Source of the DNA: Oxalobacteraceae bacterium
GTDB lineage: Bacteria; Pseudomonadota; Gammaproteobacteria; Burkholderiales; Burkholderiaceae_D
DNA length: 64,000 nt
NCBI GenBank assembly: GCA_013284265.1
Contig: JABTBR010000034.1
Span: 1 to 64,000, forward strand
Direction of reading: 5' to 3'
Below the pieces are notes generated by a model. It did no database searches. It saw nothing but the letters and a program-made list of their open reading frames with translations, and was not told the origin of the DNA. Below are positions 55,208 to 63,458 of the stretch, piece after piece. The stretch's first letter is position 1, and each line of letters opens with the position of its first letter. The position numbers and the translations under genes were made by a program.

Positions 55208-55614
55208 GTTCCACAGAACGCCGCTCATATCGCTGTTCATATGCTGCAATCCCCGGCTTGCCTGACTACGCCTCTGCGCCCGTGCATCTTCGCCAATTTC
55301 ACCATACTGGTTATAGCCCTACGCTTATAGGGCCTCCCTGTCTCCTGCGGCGATAATGTCGCGCTTCTTGTGGATGTTGCCGTTCAGCTCTACTATTTTC
55401 TGTCCCGCTTGCTATGTGTCGGCACGCAAACCCGCGTGCTTTCGATGCCACAGCGACCGTTGTATTTCCCACCGCTTAAATTGGTTCAGTTGACGGATTG
55501 ATGTGCCTCTGATCAACTAGGCAGGTGGGCAATGACGCTCAAAGATGGTGCGTATGCTTGCAAACCCAGGCATTGACAAGAAGCTTATAAGCTCAACCAT
55601 CGGGAGTGTTACAA
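55208..55614. other. Intergenic region before the molybdenum hydroxylase operon
   Basis: No gene is seen in these 407 bp. GCCCTA and TAGGGC at 55316-55333 form a small hairpin without a U tract, perhaps ending dctD. AGTTGA/TCAACT (55488-55518) is a spaced inverted repeat. AGCTTATAAGCT at 55582-55593 is a perfect 12-bp palindrome four bases after TTGACA (55573-55578) and 21 bp before the ATG; it may be an operator. Confidence 0.5.
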
Positions 55615-58440
55615 ATGAAAGTTGAACTTTCGCGCCGCAATTTCTTGAAAGCCGGTGTGGTCGCTGGCGTCTCCGTGTACATCGCGCCGCTGGGTGGCAA
55701 GGCCTTCGCCGCCTTGTTCGAAGACAAAATCCTCAGCCCTATCGACTGGAACAGCAAGACCGGCCAGGTCAAGTTCCGCATCGACGGCATTTCCAAGGTC
55801 ACCGGTGCCAAGGTGTTCGCACGCGACATCCGCTCGCGCGACATGCCGCACTGGCCCAAAGACCAGTCGCACGCGCTGATCCTGCGCACCACCAAGACCG
55901 ACCACACTTACGAAGGTTTCGACCTGTCCTTGCTCGGTGCCGACCTCAAGCCCGACCGCGTGGTCACGGCCGAGGATCTGGCACGCGACGGCATAGAATT
56001 TCCCGCCTTCTACGGCAGCGATATGCTGCTGCCCGCAGGTAAGGCCGCGGCCTACCTGGGCCAGGCGGTCGCGATCCTGATCTTCCACGACTTCGCCAAA
56101 TTCCGCTTCGCCAAGGACGCCCTGCAATTCAAGGAAGGCGTGATCCGCTATGGCGCCGCGGCCGCGCCGCTGGAACGCGACCCATGGGGCACCTTCCGCT
56201 TCGTGCGCGTGGGCGGCGCCACCTCGGCCGACGACGATACCTTCTCCAGCCTGAAAAACGCCATGGTCTTCCCGAGCATGATGCGCAAGCAGATGCCGAT
56301 CTGGCCGGACGGCGTCGAGCACGGCAAGCTGGGCGAGCAGGGCATGTTCTACGCCAACCAGATCAAGGAAGAGTTGGACAAACCGCCGGCCGACTGGCTG
56401 GTGCTCGAACGCGACTACAACACCCAGTCCGCCGACACGGCCGCGCTGGAACCGGACAACGCCAACTGCTGGTACGACGCCGCCAACGCCACCTTGCACA
56501 TGGTGGTGCCGACCCAGGGGCCGAAGGAAGTCGTCGACAGCACGCTGGAAATGTTCAAGAAGGCCAAGTTCCCGCTCAAGAAACTGTTCCTGCACCCCTG
56601 CTACACGGTCGGTTACGGTTCCAAGGATCATTACAACTTCCCCTTCTACGGCCTGCTGACGGCGCTGTACTCGGACGGCAAGCCGGTGCGCCTGGCCAAT
56701 GACCGCTATGAACAGTTCCAGACCTCGATCAAGCGCCACGCCTTCAAGATGAAGTACCGCATCGCGGTCGACCGCAAGACCGGCATGCTGCAATCCTTCC
56801 AGGGTTACTTCGAAGGCAATGGCGGCGGCCGCAGCAACTTCTCGCCCTCGGTGGTGATGGTGGCGGCCACCGCGGCCCAGTCGGTCTACTACTTCCCGAA
56901 GAACGATTTCGCGGCGGTGGCGATCGCTTCGCGCGCCGTCGATGCCGGTTCGGCACGGGGCTATGGCACCCTGCAGAGCATGGCTGCGACTGAAATGATG
57001 ATCGACGAGTTCGCCGCCAAGCTGGCTATGGACCCGATCGAGTTCCGTCTGAAGAACGCGCTGCGCTCGGGCATGAAGAATACCCAGGGCGCGATCCCGG
57101 CGGGCGCCATCCGGGTCGACGAAGTGCTGCAAAAAGCCAAGGTCCATCCGCTGTGGACCGGCCGCGCCAAGAACAAGGCCGTCTTCGAGACCGCCAATCC
57201 CGGCAAGCGCTATGGCGTGGGCTTCGCCTGCGTGCAGAAAGACTTCGGCACCGGCGCCGAAAGCTCCTTCGCCAAGGTGGAAATCACCGCCGAAGGCCGC
57301 ATCCGCCTGTTCCATAGCGGCACCGAGATCGGCACCGGCATGTCCACCTCGCAGGCCATCGCCTGCGCCAAGTGGCTCAGCCGTCCAGCCAATGAAATCA
57401 ATACCGCGATTGTGGACTGGGATGACCTGCCCGTGGTCAGCACCGACAACCCGTATATGACCAGCCAGGCCGACGAAGACAAACTGGCGGCCAATCCGCG
57501 CTGGTCGCCGGCCTGGTGTTCGCCGGCCAGCGCCACCAACTCGGCCTATTACTATACCCACAGCACCCGTGAAGCTTGCCGTGTGGTCTTCATGCACGGC
57601 CTGTGGCCGGCCGCAATGGCGATCTGGAGCCAGGGCATCGCTGGCGGCCAGGCCGCCTCGCTGGTGGTGCGCGTGGAAGAGGCGCGCTGGGTGGACGGCA
57701 AGCTGTCGGCCGGCGGCCTGGAAGCCCTGCCGTTCCAGCAACTGGTGGCCAAGGCCCATGAGCTGGGCCTGGTCACGGGGGCGGCCGTGCACGTGTTCAA
57801 CCGCTGGCGCTGGACCGAGGCCGAGTTCGAGGTTCTCAATGCCAACGTCACCCTGCCGATCGATGGCCTGTCGCTGCGCTACGGCGATGGCGCCGACAAG
57901 GGCCGCAAGGCGAATATGAGCACCACCGGCGGCTATCACGTGCTGAACCGCAAGCGCGTCTTCATTCCGCCGGTGCAGCGTAACAATGCCACCGTCACCT
58001 ATTACAGCGCGGTCGGCACCCTGGTCGAACTGTCGGTGCACGAGGCCAGCGGCAAGGTCGACATCCTGAGCCATCACTCGATCATGGAGTGCGGCAATAT
58101 GCTGTCGCCGCAACTGGTGTCGAGCCAGCTGCAGGGCGGCCTGGCGATGGGTATCGGCCACGCGCTGCATGAATACCTGCCGCTGTACGAAGACGGTCCC
58201 GGCGACGGCACCTGGAACTTCAACCGCTACCAGCTGCCGCGCGCCAGCGATGTGGCGGTGTGGAAGCAGACCGCCGACATCTTGCCGCCGCTGACGGAGA
58301 CCGATCCACCGAAAGGCATCGCCGAGGTGGTCATGATTCCCGTCGTGGGCGCCATCGTCAACGGTATCGCGCACGCCATCGGCCACCGCTTTACCGATCT
58401 GCCAGTTACTCAACAAAATATTCAGGAGGTGCTGGCATGA
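55615..58440 (+). CDS. Molybdopterin-binding subunit of a periplasmic aldehyde/N-heterocycle dehydrogenase (IorB/NicB type)
   Basis: 941 residues, two fused Mo-binding domains of the xanthine oxidase family. Residues 7-12 (SRRNFL) are a twin-arginine signal, so the folded cofactor-loaded protein is exported. ARGYGTLQSMAATEMMIDEFA is the substrate/Moco region. The catalytic Glu near the C-terminus is in GIAEVVMIP, with Ala replacing the usual Gly. The subunit is longer than cytosolic xanthine dehydrogenase B chains and lacks an FAD partner, as in isoquinoline oxidoreductase or nicotinate dehydrogenase. Substrate unknown; aldehydes and N-heterocycles are both possible. ATGA overlap with the 2Fe-2S gene. 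Confidence 0.88.
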   Translation: MKVELSRRNFLKAGVVAGVSVYIAPLGGKAFAALFEDKILSPIDWNSKTGQVKFRIDGISKVTGAKVFARDIRSRDMPHWPKDQSHALILRTTKTDHTYEGFDLSLLGADLKPDRVVTAEDLARDGIEFPAFYGSDMLLPAGKAAAYLGQAVAILIFHDFAKFRFAKDALQFKEGVIRYGAAAAPLERDPWGTFRFVRVGGATSADDDTFSSLKNAMVFPSMMRKQMPIWPDGVEHGKLGEQGMFYANQIKEELDKPPADWLVLERDYNTQSADTAALEPDNANCWYDAANATLHMVVPTQGPKEVVDSTLEMFKKAKFPLKKLFLHPCYTVGYGSKDHYNFPFYGLLTALYSDGKPVRLANDRYEQFQTSIKRHAFKMKYRIAVDRKTGMLQSFQGYFEGNGGGRSNFSPSVVMVAATAAQSVYYFPKNDFAAVAIASRAVDAGSARGYGTLQSMAATEMMIDEFAAKLAMDPIEFRLKNALRSGMKNTQGAIPAGAIRVDEVLQKAKVHPLWTGRAKNKAVFETANPGKRYGVGFACVQKDFGTGAESSFAKVEITAEGRIRLFHSGTEIGTGMSTSQAIACAKWLSRPANEINTAIVDWDDLPVVSTDNPYMTSQADEDKLAANPRWSPAWCSPASATNSAYYYTHSTREACRVVFMHGLWPAAMAIWSQGIAGGQAASLVVRVEEARWVDGKLSAGGLEALPFQQLVAKAHELGLVTGAAVHVFNRWRWTEAEFEVLNANVTLPIDGLSLRYGDGADKGRKANMSTTGGYHVLNRKRVFIPPVQRNNATVTYYSAVGTLVELSVHEASGKVDILSHHSIMECGNMLSPQLVSSQLQGGLAMGIGHALHEYLPLYEDGPGDGTWNFNRYQLPRASDVAVWKQTADILPPLTETDPPKGIAEVVMIPVVGAIVNGIAHAIGHRFTDLPVTQQNIQEVLA

Positions 58441-58988
58441 GCCTCACAACCAAACCCATCACGCTGCACATCAACGGCAAGCAAGTCGGCCCCGTCCCCG
58501 TCCCCGAGGGCGTGATGATGATCGATTTCCTGCACGAATACCTGGACCTGACCGGCTCGCGCCTTGGCTGCGGGCAGGGCGTCTGCCGCGCCTGTGTGGT
58601 GATCCACGACAAGACCGACGGCAGCAGCGAAGAAGTGCGCTCCTGCATCACTGGCGCCCACTACTTCGAAGGCAAGAAGGTGCGCACCATCGAAGGCCAT
58701 GCCACCCGCAATGACAAGGGTGAAGTGGTGGCGCTGTCGCCTATCCAGCAAAAATTCCTGGAGCATTACAGCTTCCAGTGCGGCTATTGCACCCCCGGCT
58801 TCGTCAACGCCGCCACCGTGCTGCTGGAACGCCTCAAGCGCGAGCCGGTGGCCAAGGACGCCGTCGACCAGACCATCACCGATGGTTTGAACGGCCACAT
58901 CTGCCGCTGCACCGGCTATGTGCGCTATTTCGAAGCGGTCAAGGATGTGGTGATGACGACGCCCGGCCTGGTGAAGGAGTCCAAATGA
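58437..58988 (+). CDS. 2Fe-2S subunit of the molybdenum hydroxylase
   Basis: 183 residues with two 2Fe-2S clusters. The N-terminal plant-type ferredoxin site is LGCGQGVCRACVV with a further Cys in VRSCITG; the C-terminal helical site is QCGYCTPGFV and HICRCTGYV. This is the standard small subunit that passes electrons from Moco. It has no export signal of its own, so it probably travels with the Tat-tagged large subunit. Its stop overlaps the cytochrome gene start (ATGA). Confidence 0.93.
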   Translation: MSLTTKPITLHINGKQVGPVPVPEGVMMIDFLHEYLDLTGSRLGCGQGVCRACVVIHDKTDGSSEEVRSCITGAHYFEGKKVRTIEGHATRNDKGEVVALSPIQQKFLEHYSFQCGYCTPGFVNAATVLLERLKREPVAKDAVDQTITDGLNGHICRCTGYVRYFEAVKDVVMTTPGLVKESK

Positions 58989-60292
58989 AGATCACCCGAT
59001 CCCGCGCCCTGATGCTGGCCGCCACGCTGGCGACCGCGGCCATTGCCGGCCTGAGCCTGAGCGGCTGCTTCGAGCAGGCCACGGCGGCGGCGCCGTCCGC
59101 TTCGGCGACTGCCGTTCCCGCAGCGGCGCCGGGCGCCAAGGCCAACAACGAGCAGGTCAAGCGCGGCCGCTACCTGGCCCAGGCCGCCGACTGCGCCGCC
59201 TGCCACACCACCGCGACCGGCGCCCCATTTGCGGGCGGCGTCGAGCTGAAGTCGCCTTTCGGCACCTTCTATGGCACCAACATCACGCCGGACAAGGAGC
59301 ACGGCATCGGCAAATGGAGCGCGGACGATTTCTACACCGCGCTGCATGACGGCGTCACCCCGGACAAGCACCTGTATCCGGCCATGCCTTACACCTCCTA
59401 CCGCACCATGAGCCGGGCCGACAGCGACGCCATCTTCGCCTATCTGATGCAGACCCGGGCGGTGGCCACGCCGAACAAGGATGCGGACCTGAAATTCCCG
59501 TACAACATGCGCTTTGGCGTGCGTTTCTGGAATATGCTGTTCCTGGAAGATAAGCTGCCGGATGCGTCCGTCGGTAACTCGGCCACCTGGCAGCGCGGCC
59601 GCTATCTGGTCAACAATCTGGGCCACTGCGCCGAATGCCACACGCCGCGCGGCATGCTGGGCCAGCTGGACCTGAAGCGTACGCTCAACGGCAATGTGCT
59701 GGCGCGCATTGGCGCGCCGGACATTTCGCCGGCCGGCCTGTCGGCGGCGGGCTGGACCGCACCGGATCTGGCCTCCTTCCTGGGCACCGGCGTGGCGCCG
59801 CAAGGCTCGGCCTATGGCGAGATGTTCGCCGTGGTCCACCTGAGCACCCAGTATCTGGTACCGGACGACATGAACGCCGTCACCACCTATCTGCTGGGCG
59901 ACAAGCCGCTGGCACCGCAACCGCTGAAACCGGTAACGGCTTCCGGCCCCGAGTTCGATGCAGGCAAGCGTACCTATATCGCCGTGTGTGCCGGTTGCCA
60001 CGGCGTCGACGGTGGCGGCAAGCCGCACGTGGCCGTCGCCATGAAGGCCAACACGACCGTGCGCAGCGCCGACCCGCATAATCTGATCGCCGTGACGCTG
60101 GACGGCATCGAAGCCCAGCACTTTGGCGCCAAGGAAAATATGCAGGAAATGCCGGGCTTCGCCAAAACGCTAAACGACAAGGAAATCGCCGATCTGTCGA
60201 ACTTCCTGCGCAGCCAGTGGGGCGGGCAGGCGGGCAAGGTGAGCGAATCGCAGGTGAAGGACTTGCGCGCCCAGGGTGCTAGCCACCACTAG
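58985..60292 (+). CDS. Tri-haem cytochrome c lipoprotein, electron acceptor of the molybdenum hydroxylase
   Basis: 435 residues. A lipoprotein signal (LSLSGC, Cys at about 28) anchors it to a membrane face, followed by an Ala/Pro linker. Three haem c sites are CAACH near 72, CAECH near 218 and CAGCH near 337, matching the three-haem subunits of membrane-bound alcohol, aldehyde and nicotinate dehydrogenases. It should move electrons from the 2Fe-2S protein to the respiratory chain. Third gene of a fully overlapping three-gene operon. Confidence 0.92.
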   Translation: MKITRSRALMLAATLATAAIAGLSLSGCFEQATAAAPSASATAVPAAAPGAKANNEQVKRGRYLAQAADCAACHTTATGAPFAGGVELKSPFGTFYGTNITPDKEHGIGKWSADDFYTALHDGVTPDKHLYPAMPYTSYRTMSRADSDAIFAYLMQTRAVATPNKDADLKFPYNMRFGVRFWNMLFLEDKLPDASVGNSATWQRGRYLVNNLGHCAECHTPRGMLGQLDLKRTLNGNVLARIGAPDISPAGLSAAGWTAPDLASFLGTGVAPQGSAYGEMFAVVHLSTQYLVPDDMNAVTTYLLGDKPLAPQPLKPVTASGPEFDAGKRTYIAVCAGCHGVDGGGKPHVAVAMKANTTVRSADPHNLIAVTLDGIEAQHFGAKENMQEMPGFAKTLNDKEIADLSNFLRSQWGGQAGKVSESQVKDLRAQGASHH

Positions 60293-60725
60293 CAAGCCCA
60301 GTGGGAGCGAGGTGACAACCCGACGACATCTACTTCGCCCCCGCTGAGCTCCGTTGAACTAGTTGAGATTGGCGCCGCAGCTTCCGCGCCGGACATCGGT
60401 GCGATCCTTGTGACGCTAGCGCCAGCGCCATCTCGTCGCTTACCATCCCCATGACGACCGTCCGTGGTGGCGGCCCAGTCCAACCGCGTTTAGCTGTCGC
60501 TGGGCCGCGGCCAGCACGGCATATTGCCGCTGGCGCGACTGATGTGCGCTATTGCTTCCATCCCTGACGGGCTCGAAGCAAGCCATCTCAACGAGAGTGC
60601 TGTGGATACCGAAGGTCGCCCCAAAACTTAGTGGAAGCGGTGCAACAAGTGCGCCGCTGCGGCATGAAACTGCTAGTATGGTTGAGCAATATCAATCTCC
60701 AAATCCCTGAAGCGACGAGGACATA
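60293..60725. other. Intergenic region, no gene recognised
   Basis: These 433 bp show no convincing reading frame: frames present have no plausible ribosome site or family features, and base composition lacks the third-position GC bias of the neighbours. It may be decayed coding sequence but I could not name a source. GACGAGGAC just before the ATG at 60726 is the ribosome site of the next gene. Confidence 0.5.
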
Positions 60726-61181
60726 ATGAAAAATTTTCTTAAGACGATGGTGGTTTGTTTGACCGTACTTGCTTTCCAGTCCGGCGCCCTGGCGGAAGAA
60801 AAGCGCACGCCGGACGAGGCGATCGCCATGGTCAAGCGTGGTGTAGCCTATATCAAGGAAGTGGGCAAGGACAAGGCACTTGCCGAGTTCAACAACCAGA
60901 AGGGCAAGTTTGTCGATGGCAGCCTGTATATCTTTGCCTATGATATGAAGGGTACCAACTTGGCCAGCCCCAATCCGAAGATCATCGGCAAGAACTTGTA
61001 TGAGATCAAGGACAAGAACGGGAAGCCCACCGTCAAAAGCTACATTGAGATAGCCCAGACCAAGGGTAGTGGATGGGTCGATTTCGTCTGGCCCCATCCC
61101 CAAACCGGCGAACTGCAGCAAAAGTCCGCCTACATCGAAAAAGTCGACGATTACCTGATCGCCTGCGGCATCTACAAATAA
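60726..61181 (+). CDS. Periplasmic single-Cache domain protein
   Basis: 151 residues: signal peptide ending GALAEE near residue 24, then one small Cache (sCache_2-like) domain. KRTPDEAIAMVKRGVAYIKEVGKDKALAEFN is the leading helix pair, and FVDGSLYIFAYDMKGTNLASPNPKIIGKNLYEIKD with GSGWVDFVWPHPQTGELQQKSAYIEKVDDYLIACGIYK is the ligand-binding beta sheet. There is no kinase, cyclase or chemotaxis domain, so it is a free-standing ligand-binding protein. Convergent with the porin gene, nine bases apart. Confidence 0.85.
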   Translation: MKNFLKTMVVCLTVLAFQSGALAEEKRTPDEAIAMVKRGVAYIKEVGKDKALAEFNNQKGKFVDGSLYIFAYDMKGTNLASPNPKIIGKNLYEIKDKNGKPTVKSYIEIAQTKGSGWVDFVWPHPQTGELQQKSAYIEKVDDYLIACGIYK

Positions 61182-61190
61182 GGCCGATGC

Positions 61191-62282
61191 TCAGAAGCGG
61201 TGTCGCATGCCGGCAGCGAAGCTGTTGGTACGCGATGCCGCAGTGATCTTATCCGACATGTAGATGGTATACAGGTCAGTGCGCTTGGACAGCGTATGGT
61301 CGTAGCCCAGCGACAGCGTGCTTCGCTTCAGGTCTGCGGCCAGCAGGCTGCCGCTGCGGCGGGTGTCGGCGTAGCCGGCAAGCAGGGCGCCGTTCGCCAC
61401 GGGGATGCTCAATCCCAGCGAATACGAATGGTCGTCCATCTTCTTTCCTGTGGTGGTGTCGTCGTTGTTGCTGCGATAAGTGGCAAACAGCTTGACAGGA
61501 CCGGTGTCGTAGCGCGCCCCCAGATACACGCCGCGCTGGCTGTCGATGCTGCCATAGTTGTTGGGCGTGGCGGTCGCATCGAGGATGGCTGCGCCGCTGT
61601 TCGGATTGCTCGCCCGCACGCGTTGCACAACCGCGCTCAAGCCCAGCGGCCCCATCGTGTAGTAGGCATTGACGGCCACGTTGCGGATGCCGCTATTGCC
61701 GGCCACTTCACCCGGCTGGTAGTAGAAATTCATTTGCAGGCCGTTCATCACCGGCGTCGAATACTGGACCTGGTTGCTCCAGCCGCTGTCGCCGGCCGTG
61801 TTGGCCACCCACTTGCGGGCGCCGAACGCTCCGGTCGGCACATAGGTGTGCAGGATCAGGGGCGAGAATTGGAATGAGTCGCCGAAGGGATTGAACAGTA
61901 CCGCGGTCAGGAAGGTCGGCGCGCTGGTGCGGCCCACCGTAATCTTGCCAAAGTCGCCGGCCAGTGCCACGAAGGCATCGCGTGAAAACAAATTGTCGCC
62001 GCCGAAGCGGCCCGAGGCGCCCGTATCGCCAAGGAAGAAGCCGTTGAGTGCGAATTCCGCCTTCAGGCCGCTGCCCAGCGATTCGCTGCCGCGGAATCCA
62101 AACCATGACGTGGTCATGCCACCGTTCTGAACCACCGTGCGGCGCGACGGTTCGCCGCTGTACTGCAGCGACCCCGCGTAAATATCGACCAGGCCATTGA
62201 TGGTCACCGACGATTGCGCGAGTGCAGGACCCGCAATCAGCGCAGGGCCGAACCCCAGTATTGCCAACGTTATTTTCCGCAT
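61191..62282 (-). CDS. Gram-negative porin
   Basis: 363 residues with a signal peptide ending GPALAQSS near residue 23. The mature part starts SVTINGLVDIYAGSLQYSGEPSRRTVVQNGG and ends SFAAGMRHRF with a terminal Phe. TSWFGFRGSESLGSGLKAEFAL and ITVGRTSAPTF are the conserved porin blocks, and TLSLGYDHTLSKRTDLYTIYMSDK the usual penultimate strands. Start at 62282 is supported by GGAGGGGAAG. Single-gene unit. Loop sequences differ from the dct-linked porin, so substrate preference likely differs. Confidence 0.9.
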   Translation of the reverse strand: MRKITLAILGFGPALIAGPALAQSSVTINGLVDIYAGSLQYSGEPSRRTVVQNGGMTTSWFGFRGSESLGSGLKAEFALNGFFLGDTGASGRFGGDNLFSRDAFVALAGDFGKITVGRTSAPTFLTAVLFNPFGDSFQFSPLILHTYVPTGAFGARKWVANTAGDSGWSNQVQYSTPVMNGLQMNFYYQPGEVAGNSGIRNVAVNAYYTMGPLGLSAVVQRVRASNPNSGAAILDATATPNNYGSIDSQRGVYLGARYDTGPVKLFATYRSNNDDTTTGKKMDDHSYSLGLSIPVANGALLAGYADTRRSGSLLAADLKRSTLSLGYDHTLSKRTDLYTIYMSDKITAASRTNSFAAGMRHRF

Positions 62283-62690
62283 CTTCCCCTCCAGATTAGT
62301 TTCCAAAGTGACTGCTGAGGCAATTATAGCGTTGCAAATATGACCAAATTGAGGCCAATGCGAAATATTGCACCCAAGGTGCACAGAAAGTAAGCGTCTT
62401 CCCAGTACGCACTGGACTGTCTACCCAGCGTCATCCATGATCGGGTTTTGGCACCGCATTTATGCCCACGGATTCGGAGTGCGTGAGGTGATCGCAAAAT
62501 TTCGCCACCAGGATATGTGCCAGCAAACACCCCAGCAAAGCTAAATGTCGTCAACTTGTAGCTTTGGCCATATTGCGCCAAGGATTGGAACGCATCAAAA
62601 AAATAGCGCGCCACCCAGATCGGACGGCGCGCATTTTTATTTACCACCTTAATTCCCCGGTGCAATGGACGGGCAGTGATTTCCTCGGAT
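62283..62690. other. Intergenic region between porin and PEP-CTERM gene
   Basis: No gene is supported in these 408 bp. A minus-strand frame of 113 residues (62324-62665) overlaps the porin leader, lacks a ribosome site and has no family features. The only clear element is the bidirectional terminator at 62597-62640. Confidence 0.5.
62597..62640 (-). terminator. Bidirectional terminator after the PEP-CTERM gene
   Basis: GCGCGCC (62606-62612) and GGCGCGC (62626-62632) form a 7-bp stem with a 13-base loop. A runs lie on the left and T runs on the right, so both strands can terminate. It serves the minus-strand PEP-CTERM gene that stops at 62691. Confidence 0.85.
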
Positions 62691-63245
62691 TCAGGCGGCG
62701 GCGTTTGTACGCTTGCGGCGGGCCATGAAGCCGACCAGGCCCAGACCGGCCAGCATCATGCCGTAAGTTTCCGGCTCTGGTACCGGGCTGATGTTAAAGC
62801 TCTCCAGACGCGGGCCATGGTCGCCAACAGTCGAGAAAATGACCTCGTGAACGTTGGTGGCGTTGAGCACGTGGTTCCGGCTGAACTGGCTGATGGTCAC
62901 TTCTTGGCTACCGAGCAGATGGCCGCCGATATCCTTGTATTCCAGTTTCAGTTGAAACGGCGTGAAGTCAAAGCCGATCTGACCGCTGCCGCCCATGTAA
63001 AACGGCATGATATTAATCTTCATCGAGTTCAGGTTGAAGCTGCCGGCGTCGTAGCTGATGCTGGCGTTGCTGCCGATGTTGGTGCCATCGAGCATATTAT
63101 AGAAGCCATAATTGAAGGTGAAGCCGTTCAAGGAGGTGCCGTTGATTGCCTCGTATGGATTGGTGTTCGACAGATCGACTTCGGTTGCCATGGCGGCGCC
63201 ACACAACATGGTGCCAAGCAGGATTGCGGATGCGATTTTTTTCAC
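62691..63245 (-). CDS. PEP-CTERM sorting-domain protein (copy 1)
   Basis: 184 residues: signal peptide MKKIASAILLGTMLCGAAMA, a beta-rich body (GTSLNGFTFNYGFYNM, NASISYDAGSFNLNSM), then a C-terminal PEP-CTERM signal with VPEPETYGMMLAGLGLVG and the basic end ARRKR. Such proteins are cut and anchored or released by exosortase A. PrsK/PrsR and the XrtA-type sugar transferase in this window support an active system, though the exosortase gene is not here. The function of the body is unknown. It and the next gene are paralogues. Confidence 0.92.
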   Translation of the reverse strand: MKKIASAILLGTMLCGAAMATEVDLSNTNPYEAINGTSLNGFTFNYGFYNMLDGTNIGSNASISYDAGSFNLNSMKINIMPFYMGGSGQIGFDFTPFQLKLEYKDIGGHLLGSQEVTISQFSRNHVLNATNVHEVIFSTVGDHGPRLESFNISPVPEPETYGMMLAGLGLVGFMARRKRTNAAA

Positions 63246-63458
63246 GGTATTTTCCTAGTAAGAAGTATAAGGATAAGACCGGAAAATAATATCAGCTTGT
63301 TATTATTGAAATATCACCAATTGTCATTTAATGGCATAAATTCTATGCATCGCTGGATAGCTGAACTGGCTCACGGCAAATAAGTATTCATTATTGCGTT
63401 GCCATCAATCAGCGGCCCGACACACAGGCCGGGCTGCTGGACAAGCTACACTTCAGAC
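63246..63458. other. Region between the two PEP-CTERM paralogues
   Basis: 213 AT-richer bp with no gene. It should contain the promoter of copy 1 on the minus strand. I found no GG-N10-GC sigma-54 element in it. CCCG/CGGG arms around 63417-63437 form a modest hairpin that may end the transcript of copy 2. Confidence 0.4.

Noticed and set aside
55546..55562. Sigma-54-like TGGTGCG...TTGCA before the molybdenum hydroxylase gene
   Set aside because: The GG and GC are 11 bp apart, and sigma-54 requires strict 10-bp spacing.
55609..58416. A 935-codon open frame opposite the molybdenum hydroxylase gene
   Set aside because: It mirrors the real gene and results from high third-position GC. The translation has no family features and the plus-strand protein is unmistakable.
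60293..60725. Transposase remnant
   Set aside because: The stretch looks non-coding and irregular, but I could not identify inverted repeats, target duplications or any transposase motif.
62324..62665. 113-codon minus-strand frame between porin and PEP-CTERM gene
   Set aside because: It overlaps the terminator and the porin leader, has no ribosome site and no recognisable features.
63246..63458. Sigma-54 promoter for PEP-CTERM copy 1 as a PrsR target
   Set aside because: I looked for GG-N10-GC on the minus strand and found none with an acceptable consensus. The promoter of copy 2 is outside the window.
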